Below the pieces are notes generated by a model. That model worked only from the letters and a program-made list of their open reading frames with translations. It was not told where the DNA came from and did no database searches. A program made the translations under genes and the position numbers. Below are positions 7,255 to 14,968 of a DNA stretch of 22,047 nt, piece after piece. Origin of the DNA: REBR01 sp033721915 (GTDB lineage: Bacteria > Pseudomonadota > Gammaproteobacteria > Pseudomonadales > Oleiphilaceae); assembly GCA_033721915.1 (NCBI GenBank), contig JAWWAC010000050.1:1-22047 (forward strand), written 5' to 3'. The number at the start of each line of letters is the position of its first letter. Positions within the stretch are counted from its first letter, which is position 1.

Positions 7255-8283
7255 GTGACAGGCCCCCTGATGCTGGATCTTGAAGGAACCAGTCTGACCC
7301 GCGATGAGGCGCAGCTGCTGCGTCGCGGCTGCGTGGGCGGTGTGATTCTGTTTGCCCGCAACTATCAGTCACCGGGCCAGGTGCGCACGCTGATCCGTGC
7401 CATACGCGCCCAGCGCAAGGGCCTGCTGATTGCCGTGGACCAGGAGGGCGGTCGGGTTCAGCGATTCCGGGAGGGCCTGACACGGCTGCCGTCCATGGCC
7501 GCCCTGGGGCGGCTTTATGAAACGGAGCCGGAGTACGCATTGACACTGACCCGCAGCACCGCCTGGCTGATGGCGGTGGAGCTGAGGGACCTGGATGTGG
7601 ATTTCAGCTTTGCCCCGGTGCTGGATCTGGACCACGGCCTGTCGGAGGTGATCGGTGACCGCAGCTTCCACAGTGACCCGGAAGTGGTGACGGTGCTGGC
7701 ACAGGCCTGGACGGAGGGTATCCACGAGGCGGGGATGGCGGCGGTGGGCAAGCACTACCCGGGCCACGGTGCCGTGACGGCGGATTCCCACCATGCGGTG
7801 CCGGAGGACAGCCGCTCCCTGTCCGACATCAGCGCCTCGGACCTGGTGCCGTTCCGCAAGCTCAGCCGCCAGGGGCTGGACGGCGTCATGCCGGCCCATG
7901 TGATCTACTCACAGGTGGACGACCAGCCGGCGGGCTTTTCTCCGGTCTGGCTGCAGGATCTGCTGCGTCGTGAGCTGGGCTTTGCCGGCGCCATTTTCAG
8001 TGACGACCTGACCATGGCCGGCGCCGCCGTGGCCGGTGATGTGACGCAGCGGGCCGGTGCGGCACTGGACGCCGGCTGCGACATGATCCTGGTGTGCAAT
8101 GACCCGGCGGCGGCGCTGACCGTGGCGGACTGGCTGGATGAACGCAAGGCCAAGGCCTCATCACGGCTTCTGGGCATGCGCGGCAAGCCCCAGGAGGGGC
8201 CCAGGGGGGCTTACCGCAGCACGGCCCGTTACCGCGACACCCGCGCTGCCATCATGCGCCTGGAGGAAAACGCCCATGGATGA
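7255..8283 (+). CDS. nagZ: Beta-N-acetylhexosaminidase NagZ
   Basis: The 342-residue product is a glycoside hydrolase family 3 NagZ, a cytosolic enzyme that removes GlcNAc from GlcNAc-1,6-anhydroMurNAc-peptides during peptidoglycan recycling and so influences AmpC induction. The family signature KHYPGHGAVTADSH lies at 166-179, with Asp177/His179 as the mobile acid/base dyad. The motif SDDLTMAGA starts at 249 and carries the nucleophilic aspartate. The N-terminus GPLMLDLEG and the VDQEGGRVQR segment are also typical. Length fits the single-domain Gram-negative form. The start is GTG at 7255, five bases after AAAGGAG; no better in-frame start exists. The stop overlaps the next gene by eight bases, indicating translational coupling. 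Sixty-four bases separate it from the YkuD gene. Confidence 0.95.
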   Translation: MTGPLMLDLEGTSLTRDEAQLLRRGCVGGVILFARNYQSPGQVRTLIRAIRAQRKGLLIAVDQEGGRVQRFREGLTRLPSMAALGRLYETEPEYALTLTRSTAWLMAVELRDLDVDFSFAPVLDLDHGLSEVIGDRSFHSDPEVVTVLAQAWTEGIHEAGMAAVGKHYPGHGAVTADSHHAVPEDSRSLSDISASDLVPFRKLSRQGLDGVMPAHVIYSQVDDQPAGFSPVWLQDLLRRELGFAGAIFSDDLTMAGAAVAGDVTQRAGAALDAGCDMILVCNDPAAALTVADWLDERKAKASSRLLGMRGKPQEGPRGAYRSTARYRDTRAAIMRLEENAHG

Positions 8284-9538
8284 AGAACAGCCGGAGGCAT
8301 TGCTGGTAGGCAGTCAGTGGGTGGACCCGGAGTATCTGGACCAGCTGCTGCGCTCCTGGGGCCTTGAGTCCACGGAAATGCGAGGCCTGCTGCTGATTGC
8401 CAGCTTTGTGGTGCTGACCGCGGTGGTGGCGTTTATTGTCAACTACCTGCTCAAGCGCATTGAGCATCGCTGCAGGGCTTCCGATAACCTCTGGGACGAT
8501 GTGTTCATCCACGCACTGAGGCGTCCCATGCACGCCTTTGTCTGGCTGCAGGGGGTGTTCTGGGCGGCCGAGGTGGCCTACCTGTTTTCCGAGGCGGAAA
8601 TTTTCACCGCCAATGCGGATCTGCTGCGATTCGGTTTCATCATACTGCTGGCCTGGGTGTTGCTGGGGTTTGTGCGCGGCACGGAGCAGTTGCTGGTATC
8701 GGACCGTGTGCCCGAGCCCATGGATTACACCACCGCAACGGCCATCGGCAAGCTGATGCGGGCCATCATCTTCATCACCGCCGGTCTGGTGATGATGCAG
8801 AACATGGGCTACAGCCTCTCCGGCGTTCTGGCCTTTGGTGGCATCGGCGGCATTGCCATTGGCTTTGCCGCCAAGGACATGCTGGCCAACTTCTTTGGCG
8901 GTGCCATTATCTACCTGGACCAGCCGTTCAAGGTGGGGGACTGGATCCGCTCACCGGATGCCACGGTGGAGGGCACCGTGGAGAACATCGGCTGGCGGGT
9001 GACCCGCATCCGCACCTTTGACCTGCGCCCCCTGTATGTCCCCAACGCGGTCTTTACCACCATTGCGGTGGAGAACCCCTCCCGCATGTTCAACCGTCGC
9101 ATCTTCGAGACCGTGGGGGTGCGTTACTCGGACATCCACCGGGTGGCGGACATTGTCAGGGATATCCGGCAGATGCTTTTTGATCATGACGGGATCGAGA
9201 ACGAACGCACCACCATCGTCAACTTCAATGTGTTCAACGCCTCGTCACTGGATATCATGATCTACACCTTCACCAAGACCCGTGCCTGGGTGGAGTTCCA
9301 TGAGGTCAAGCAGGATGTGCTGCTGAAAGTCAGTCAGATCATCCAGGAACACGGCGCCGAGGTGGCCTTCCCCACCAGGACGCTGCATATGGCCAGCGGC
9401 CAGGAGGTACCGGAGTCTTTCCTGCGCGGTGACACCTCCGTGGATGAAAAGGCCCTGAAAGGGGCTTCCCAGAAAGGGGTGGTCCAGTCCCAGGAGCCGC
9501 TCAACCCCGAGCAGGAGTCCCAGGAACGTCAGTCATGA
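8276..9538 (+). CDS. MscS-family mechanosensitive channel
   Basis: The 420-residue product is a small-conductance mechanosensitive channel of the inner membrane, which opens under membrane tension. It has about five membrane helices (roughly 37-59, 84-104, 116-135, 160-180 and the pore helix from 182), more than the three of classical MscS and similar to the YnaI type. The pore region reads LSGVLAFGGIGGIAIGFAAK and continues into DMLANFFGG, typical of the family. The soluble beta domain follows (QPFKVGDWI, YVPNAVF), then the alpha/beta domain to about 375 and a polar Gln/Glu/Ser-rich tail. I chose the ATG at 8276, which has GGAGG before it and overlaps the nagZ stop. An in-frame start at 8138 would lie deep within nagZ and is rejected. 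Confidence 0.93.
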   Translation: MDEEQPEALLVGSQWVDPEYLDQLLRSWGLESTEMRGLLLIASFVVLTAVVAFIVNYLLKRIEHRCRASDNLWDDVFIHALRRPMHAFVWLQGVFWAAEVAYLFSEAEIFTANADLLRFGFIILLAWVLLGFVRGTEQLLVSDRVPEPMDYTTATAIGKLMRAIIFITAGLVMMQNMGYSLSGVLAFGGIGGIAIGFAAKDMLANFFGGAIIYLDQPFKVGDWIRSPDATVEGTVENIGWRVTRIRTFDLRPLYVPNAVFTTIAVENPSRMFNRRIFETVGVRYSDIHRVADIVRDIRQMLFDHDGIENERTTIVNFNVFNASSLDIMIYTFTKTRAWVEFHEVKQDVLLKVSQIIQEHGAEVAFPTRTLHMASGQEVPESFLRGDTSVDEKALKGASQKGVVQSQEPLNPEQESQERQS

Positions 9539-9556
9539 TGAAAGAGAAGCGTCCTT

Positions 9557-10309
9557 ATGAGTAAAGGGTTGTGGGGAGTGATCGGCGGTACCGGTCTGAC
9601 CCGTCTTGAGGGGCTGAATATCAGCATCCGCCAGTCGGTGACCACGGACTGGGGGGACCCATCGGCGCCGCTGGCAATGGGCCAGCTGTCGGGGCAGGGG
9701 GTGGTGTTTCTGGCCCGCCATGGCGACCCTCACCGCATACCGCCTCACCAGGTGAATTACCGGGCCAACCTGCAGGCGCTGAAAGCGGCGGGTGTGACAC
9801 GGGTCATTGCCGTCAATGCCGTGGGCAGCATGCACCCGCAGATGCCTCCCGCCAGCCTAGTGGTGCCGGATCAGCTGATTGATTACACCTGGGGCCGTGG
9901 CCATACCTTCTTTGAAGGGGACCTGGAGAGCACCCACCACATTGACTTCACCGAGCCCTACACCCCGGGTCTGCGGCAGCGGCTGCTGGACACGGCCGCC
10001 GGGCTGGGCATCACGGCCACCGACTTTGGCTGCTACGGGGCCACACAGGGCCCGCGCCTGGAAACGGCGGCGGAGGTGCGCCGTCTGGAGCGGGATGGCT
10101 GTGACCTGGTGGGCATGACCGGCATGCCCGAGGCGGCACTGGCGGCGGAGCTGGGTCTGGATTACGCCTGTCTGGCGCTGGTGGTGAACTGGGGCGCCGG
10201 CAAGACCGAGGCGGCCATTACCATGGCGGATATTGAAGCGGCGCTGGAGCAGGGGATCGGCCAGGTGGAGCGCATTCTGGGCCGTCTTCTGGCCACGTCC
10301 CCCTACTGA
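9557..10309 (+). CDS. S-methyl-5'-thioinosine phosphorylase (MTAP/PNP family)
   Basis: The 250-residue product belongs to the trimeric nucleoside phosphorylase family: GVIGGTGL at 7-14 (phosphate-binding), RHGDPHRIPPHQVNYRAN after about 54, NAVGSM near 94 and YGATQGPRLETAAEV near 156. The orthologue in the same gene order in Pseudomonas aeruginosa (PA3004) is an S-methyl-5'-thioinosine phosphorylase, which splits methylthioinosine from deaminated methylthioadenosine into hypoxanthine and methylthioribose-1-phosphate. Here the base-binding segment reads VVNWGAG with Asn211, where methylthioadenosine phosphorylases have Asp; Asn at this place suits a 6-oxopurine. The enzyme therefore probably works in methylthioadenosine salvage by way of inosine. 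It starts 18 bases after the channel gene, with a modest AGAGAAG ribosome site, as the last gene of this plus-strand run. Confidence 0.9.
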   Translation: MSKGLWGVIGGTGLTRLEGLNISIRQSVTTDWGDPSAPLAMGQLSGQGVVFLARHGDPHRIPPHQVNYRANLQALKAAGVTRVIAVNAVGSMHPQMPPASLVVPDQLIDYTWGRGHTFFEGDLESTHHIDFTEPYTPGLRQRLLDTAAGLGITATDFGCYGATQGPRLETAAEVRRLERDGCDLVGMTGMPEAALAAELGLDYACLALVVNWGAGKTEAAITMADIEAALEQGIGQVERILGRLLATSPY

Positions 10310-10385
10310 TCCGGCGCATGGGCCCCTGTGTGACGGGGCTTGATGGCTGTGGCGACGGCCTGCTGTAGGGGGCTATTGCAGCGGT

Positions 10386-11228
10386 TTATGGCTGCGCCGT
10401 CGAACCCTCAGCGGATTCCCCGCCACTGTCTCCCGCTACCGGCTCCCCGTCTTCCGCCTCCGTGTCACTGTCAGACGCTTCCTCCAGGGGGTGGAAATAC
10501 ACCAGAAGGCCGATGGTGGGAGAGTCCAGGTAATGCACCTCTTCGCTGCGCATACGGCGCAGTTCACGCAGCCAGGTGGTGGTCTCCCACTGCGGTGCCG
10601 GTCCACCCAGTCCATCGTCACCTTCGCCACTGAGACCCGCCAGCGGCACGGTCGTGTTCCGGCCCGGTCCCAGGCTTTGCCCGGTCTGTTGCTGTGACGG
10701 CTGCGGGCTGCCCTCCGTGCTTTCCCGGAAGTCGCTTTCCTCCAGAGGACGCAGGTCGTAGAGCTGGGCATTGACGTGCAGGTAACGGCGCCGCTCGATC
10801 TGGATAAAGCCCTTGATGGCTCTTTCGCCGTCAAAGGTCTTTGTCAGGTCCACGACCAGTGGGGGTGTTTTGTAGTCCATTGGGAACGGCTCTTTCCAGG
10901 CGGTAAAGGACAGCACCCGGTAGTTGCCACTGCGCTCCAGGCTGTCCCGCACCGGCTTCAGTGTCAGTCCCTCTGTGGGCATCCGGTCAATGAAGGCGCC
11001 GGTGACGGTGCTCTGCCAGTCCGTATCCACCCACAGGGGAACGCCGTCAGAGGGCAGCCAGTCGCGGGTCTGGCGGGACATGTCCTCCTGTATCAGCCCC
11101 GGGCTGAGACGCTGGAACAGCAACAGCTCCACCCGGTAGAGGTCGGAGCTGGCCTGGACCGGCAGGCTCAGGGTCAGTATCAGGCCGGTGAGGGCCAGCA
11201 GTGGCAGAATGGGCTTGGGGCGTCTCAT
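10386..11228 (-). CDS. csiV: CsiV-family peptidoglycan-synthesis accessory protein
   Basis: The 280-residue product has a classical signal peptide (residues 1-26, cleavage after VQA) and belongs to the CsiV family. In Vibrio cholerae CsiV binds peptidoglycan and works with LpoA, the activator of the penicillin-binding protein PBP1A. Recognisable parts are YRVELLLFQR at about 31-40, a segment with NYRVLSFTAWKEPF, and LHVNAQLYDL, with a final VHYLDSPTIGLLVYF strand. A Ser/Gln/Gly-rich insert (about 175-215) and an acidic Ser/Asp/Glu tail (last 30 residues) look disordered. As in Vibrio it directly follows mfd, here 14 bases after the mfd stop, so the two are probably cotranscribed. The ribosome site is weak, which suggests coupling to mfd translation. 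Confidence 0.85.
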   Translation of the reverse strand: MRRPKPILPLLALTGLILTLSLPVQASSDLYRVELLLFQRLSPGLIQEDMSRQTRDWLPSDGVPLWVDTDWQSTVTGAFIDRMPTEGLTLKPVRDSLERSGNYRVLSFTAWKEPFPMDYKTPPLVVDLTKTFDGERAIKGFIQIERRRYLHVNAQLYDLRPLEESDFRESTEGSPQPSQQQTGQSLGPGRNTTVPLAGLSGEGDDGLGGPAPQWETTTWLRELRRMRSEEVHYLDSPTIGLLVYFHPLEEASDSDTEAEDGEPVAGDSGGESAEGSTAQP

Positions 11229-11242
11229 AACAGGGATTCGCT

Positions 11243-14200
11243 TCAGTTGGGTTTGGCGCTGTCCGCTTCCAGGCGGCCCAGGAAATCACTCAGGCTGCGC
11301 AGTTTAGCATCCGTGTCGCGGGTGTTCAGCCGGAACTTCATCTGACTGCCCCCCTCCAGACGGTAATCCTGGGGGTATTGTTGCACCAGTTTCACCAGAA
11401 CCAGCGGGTCCACCCGGGTGTCCGGGGCGAATTCCAGCCTGGCCCACTCACCGCCGCCCTCCACCTTGGTGATGCCCAGTGCCTCGGCCTGCAGGCGCAG
11501 TTCATTGAGGCGCACCAGGTTTTTCACCGGCTGTGGCAGCAGTCCGAAGCGGTCGATCATCTCCACCTGGAGCTCGTGCAGTGCCTCGTGGCTCTTTGCG
11601 CTGGCCAGCCGCTTGTACAGCACCAGGCGGTTGTGCACATCCGGCAGGTAGTCGTCCGGAATCAGCGCCGGTATACGAAGATTTAATTCAGTGCCGTGTT
11701 GCAGTGGCAGTTCCGCATTGGGAGTGCGACCCTCGCGGATGGCTTTGACCGCCTCATCCAGCAGTTCCATGTAGAGGCTCAGTCCGATGCCCTCGATCTG
11801 GCCGCTCTGATCGTCACCCAGCAGCTCGCCGGCACCACGGATCTCCAGATCCTGTGTCGCCAGCACAAAGCCCGCCCCCAGGTCCTGGGCGGCGGCGATG
11901 GCCTCAAGGCGCTTCTCCGCGTCCGGGGTGACCTTTTTGTCCTGTGGCGTCATCAGGTAGGCGTAGGCCTGGTGGTGTGAGCGGCCGACGCGGCCACGCA
12001 GCTGGTGCAGCTGTGCCAGACCGAACTTGTCCGCCCGCTCGATGATGATGGTGTTGGCGCTGGGAATGTCGATGCCGGTCTCGATGATGGTGGTGCACAC
12101 CAGCACATTGAAGCGCTTGTGGTAGAAGTCCGTCATCACCTGTTCCAGTTCCCGCTCGCGCATCTGCCCGTGGGCGATGGCCACACGGGCCTGTGGCACC
12201 AGCTCGCGGATCTCCTCCGCCAGACGGTCGATGGTGTTGACCTCGTTGTGCAGCAGGTAGACCTGACCGCCTCGGAGGATTTCCCGCAGTATGGCCTCCT
12301 TGATCAGCGCCGGGTCACGCTGTCGCACAAAGGTGTTCACGGAGAGTCGCCGTGCCGGTGGTGTGGCGATAATGGACAGGTCCCTCAGGTGCCCCATGGC
12401 CATGTTCAGTGTCCGTGGTATGGGGGTGGCGGTGAGGGTGAGCAGGTCCACCTCGGCACGCAACTGCTTGAGCTTTTCCTTCTGGCTGACGCCGAAGCGG
12501 TGCTCCTCGTCCACGATGACCAGCCCCAGGTTGGGCAGGTTGAGCTCACCCTGCAGCAGCTTGTGGGTGCCGATCAGGATGTCCACCTTGCCCTCGGCGT
12601 CTCTCTGCAGTGTCCGGCTCTGTTCCTTGCCGGTGCGGAAGCGGCTGAGCATGCCCACCTGCACGGCGGTGTCCGCAAAGCGGTCACGGAAGCTCTCGTA
12701 GTGCTGTTGCGCCAGCAGGGTGGTGGGTACCAGCAGCACCACCTGTCGGCCATTCTGTGCGGCAATAAAGGCCGCTCTCATGGCCACCTCCGTCTTGCCG
12801 AACCCCACGTCGCCGCACACCAGCCGGTCCATGGGGCGTTCGCTCTGCATGTCACGGCGCACCGCTTCAATGGCCGCCTGCTGGTCAGGCGTTTCCTCGA
12901 AGGGGAAGTCGGCGGCGAAGGCCTGGTAGGCCTCCTGTGGGTTTTCAAAGGCAAAGCCCTTGCGCGCCTCACGACGGGCGTAGATGTCCAGCAGCTCCGC
13001 GGCGGTATCCCGGATCTTCTCCATGGCCTTCTGTTTGGCCTGGCTCCAGCGCTCGTTGCCCAGCTTGTGCAGCGGTGCCGTGGCATCGTCGCTGCCGCTG
13101 TAGCGGGAAATCAGGTGCAGGTTGGCCACCGGAACATAGAGCCTGGCGTCGTCGGCGTAGGTGAGTGTGAGAAACTCCGCCGGATCGCCTTCAATGTCCA
13201 GTGTCTGCAGCCCCTGGTAGCGCCCGACGCCGTGGTCGATGTGCACCACCGGAGAGCCGGGGCGCAGCTCGGAAAGGTCCCGGATGGTGGCCTCTGCGCT
13301 GATGTCCGTGGTTTTCTCACGGCGCCGGCGCTGCATGACACGCTGGCCGTAGAGCTGTGCCTCGGCCAGAACGGCGATGTTGGCCTGTGGGCACCAGAAA
13401 CCCCGCTCCAGTGGCCCCAGTGTCACCGCCAGTGTCTGGTCACTGTGGACAAACTGCTGCCAGCTGTCCGTGGGGCTCAGCGGCAGCCCCTGCTCACCCA
13501 GCAGATCCTCCAGGGCCTCACGGCGACCCGCGGAGTCCGCGGCCACCAGCAACCTGGGGCGGTGTTCACTGAGAAAGTCCTGCAGCTTGCCCAGGGGACG
13601 GCTGGAGCGGCCGTCCAGTGCGATATCCGGCATGGTTTCCATGGGCAGGTTGTGGTGGCCGGCCCTGCTGTCATCCACGGACACCTGGTAACCGCTGACA
13701 CGGGGGTAGTGGCCCAGTGCGCTGAAGCACTCATCGGTGCGCAAAAACAGTGCCGCCGGAGGCAGTATCGGGCGCAGCCGGTCATAACGGCGCCCCTCGT
13801 AGCGGCTGGCCACCTCTTCCTGTACATGGTTGAAGGCGCTTTCCAGTTCCGGTGGTGTGAACACCAGGGTGTTCTGTGGCAGATAGTCGAAGAGGGTGGC
13901 GGTCTCATCGAAAAACAGCGGCAGAAAGTACTCGATGCCCGGCGGCCGGATGCCCGCGGCCACATCCTGGTACACCGGCGCCTCACGGGGGGCGTCCGGG
14001 AAATGCTCGAACCAGCGGTTGCGGAATTGCATGCGGGCTTCTTTATCCCAGGGGAACTCGTTGGCGGGCAGCAGCGCGATCCGTTCTACCTGATCGCGGC
14101 TGCGCTGGTTCTCCGGGTCAAAGGTGCGCAGTGTCTCCACTTCGTTGTCGAACAGTTCAATGCGGTAGGGCCACTCGGAGCCCATGGGGAAGATATCCAG

Positions 14201-14737
14201 TATGGCGCCCCGCACAGCGTATTCACCGTGCTCGTAGACGTTCTCCACATGGCGGTAGCCGGCCGCCTCCAGCCGCTCCCGCCAGGGGCCGATCTCCAGG
14301 GTGTCCCCGGGGGCCAGCATCAGGGTGTTGCCCTGTGTGAATGCGGGTGGCTCCAGGCGGTGCATCAGTGTCCGCGCCGGCAGCACCAGCACACCCCGGC
14401 TCAGCCCCGGAAGCCGGTGCAGTGTGCGGATGCGCTGTGAGATGATGTCCTGGTGGGGGGAGAACAGGTCGTAGGGCAGTGTCTCCCAGTCCGGCAGTGA
14501 CAGCAGCTCCAGTGAAGGGAGGTCCCGCAGGTAGAAATTCAGCTCCTGCTCCAGCTGCAGCGCGGCGTCCGTGGTGGCGGTGATCACCAGGATCAGATGC
14601 TCACTGTGGCGGGCGGTCTCGGCAATGGCGAAGGCTTCACTGCTGCCGGTCAGCCCCCCCCAGTGGCGGTGATCCCCCGGCCGGTGCGGCGCTTCGGGTA
14701 TGGCACTGGAAGGGTCCCTGTGGGAGTCTGTCATCAT
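11243..14737 (-). CDS. mfd: Transcription-repair coupling factor Mfd
   Basis: The 1164-residue product is Mfd, the ATP-driven translocase that removes stalled RNA polymerase from DNA lesions and recruits UvrA. All domains are present in order: the UvrB-like N-terminal domain (about 20-350), the RNA-polymerase-interaction domain (around HIDHGVGRYQGLQTL and YVPVANLHLISRYSG), the RecG-like helicase motor with Walker A GDVGFGKT at 642-649, DEEH at 743-746, LTATPIPRT and QLRGRVGRS, and the C-terminal TRCF domain. Length is typical (about 1150). A TTG start at 14746 is possible, but the ATG at 14737, with AGGA nine bases before it, is more likely. The next ATG codon is also in frame. A TAGAAT element on the minus strand (14775-14770) could be the -10, but I find no good -35. 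Confidence 0.97.
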   Translation of the reverse strand: MMTDSHRDPSSAIPEAPHRPGDHRHWGGLTGSSEAFAIAETARHSEHLILVITATTDAALQLEQELNFYLRDLPSLELLSLPDWETLPYDLFSPHQDIISQRIRTLHRLPGLSRGVLVLPARTLMHRLEPPAFTQGNTLMLAPGDTLEIGPWRERLEAAGYRHVENVYEHGEYAVRGAILDIFPMGSEWPYRIELFDNEVETLRTFDPENQRSRDQVERIALLPANEFPWDKEARMQFRNRWFEHFPDAPREAPVYQDVAAGIRPPGIEYFLPLFFDETATLFDYLPQNTLVFTPPELESAFNHVQEEVASRYEGRRYDRLRPILPPAALFLRTDECFSALGHYPRVSGYQVSVDDSRAGHHNLPMETMPDIALDGRSSRPLGKLQDFLSEHRPRLLVAADSAGRREALEDLLGEQGLPLSPTDSWQQFVHSDQTLAVTLGPLERGFWCPQANIAVLAEAQLYGQRVMQRRRREKTTDISAEATIRDLSELRPGSPVVHIDHGVGRYQGLQTLDIEGDPAEFLTLTYADDARLYVPVANLHLISRYSGSDDATAPLHKLGNERWSQAKQKAMEKIRDTAAELLDIYARREARKGFAFENPQEAYQAFAADFPFEETPDQQAAIEAVRRDMQSERPMDRLVCGDVGFGKTEVAMRAAFIAAQNGRQVVLLVPTTLLAQQHYESFRDRFADTAVQVGMLSRFRTGKEQSRTLQRDAEGKVDILIGTHKLLQGELNLPNLGLVIVDEEHRFGVSQKEKLKQLRAEVDLLTLTATPIPRTLNMAMGHLRDLSIIATPPARRLSVNTFVRQRDPALIKEAILREILRGGQVYLLHNEVNTIDRLAEEIRELVPQARVAIAHGQMRERELEQVMTDFYHKRFNVLVCTTIIETGIDIPSANTIIIERADKFGLAQLHQLRGRVGRSHHQAYAYLMTPQDKKVTPDAEKRLEAIAAAQDLGAGFVLATQDLEIRGAGELLGDDQSGQIEGIGLSLYMELLDEAVKAIREGRTPNAELPLQHGTELNLRIPALIPDDYLPDVHNRLVLYKRLASAKSHEALHELQVEMIDRFGLLPQPVKNLVRLNELRLQAEALGITKVEGGGEWARLEFAPDTRVDPLVLVKLVQQYPQDYRLEGGSQMKFRLNTRDTDAKLRSLSDFLGRLEADSAKPN

Positions 14738-14873
14738 CGGGCACAATCCTGGACGCTGGAAAAGGCGCTATTCTAGGGCCCGCCATCCGGCCATGCCACC
14801 CCCATGCCACGGTCATTCTCCCCGCCATTGCCGGGCCGTTGTTCATTGGGGGCCATCATTGACGGCGTCGGGT

Positions 14874-14902
14874 TTGCGAACTGGCCGGCTAAGTTGGATA
14901 AT
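14874..14902 (+). promoter_or_regulatory. Promoter of the glyceraldehyde-3-phosphate dehydrogenase gene
   Basis: TTGCGA (14874-14879) and GATAAT (14897-14902) are separated by 17 bases, matching the sigma70 consensus at four and five of six positions. The expected transcript starts about 60 bases before the GTG start at 14969. The element lies in the 231-base divergent region between mfd and this gene, which otherwise shows no obvious repeat or operator. Confidence 0.65.
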
Positions 14903-14968
14903 ACGCACCCATTTTATCACCCGCCATTCATACAGACGGCCCTAAAGCCTATAGTGAGGTACTGCACC

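Noticed and set aside
7220..7258. 12-codon frame (MRASTAMRKETL) whose stop overlaps the nagZ GTG
   Set aside because: There is no ribosome site before its ATG codons. The overlap with nagZ could arise by chance, and nagZ has its own good Shine-Dalgarno sequence.
10322..10339. GCCCC/GGGGC hairpin between the methylthioinosine phosphorylase gene and csiV as a terminator
   Set aside because: The stem has only five pairs and no T-run on either strand, so a terminator is not supported. The 76-base convergent gap shows nothing else convincing.
12005..14440. 811-codon open frame antisense to mfd
   Set aside because: It lies wholly opposite the clear Mfd coding sequence. Its product is a low-complexity mix rich in Gln, His, Val and Gly with no domain, as expected from reverse reading of GC-rich codons.
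14770..14775. TAGAAT (minus strand) as the mfd -10 element
   Set aside because: I found no acceptable -35 at 16-18 bases, so the mfd promoter is left uncalled.
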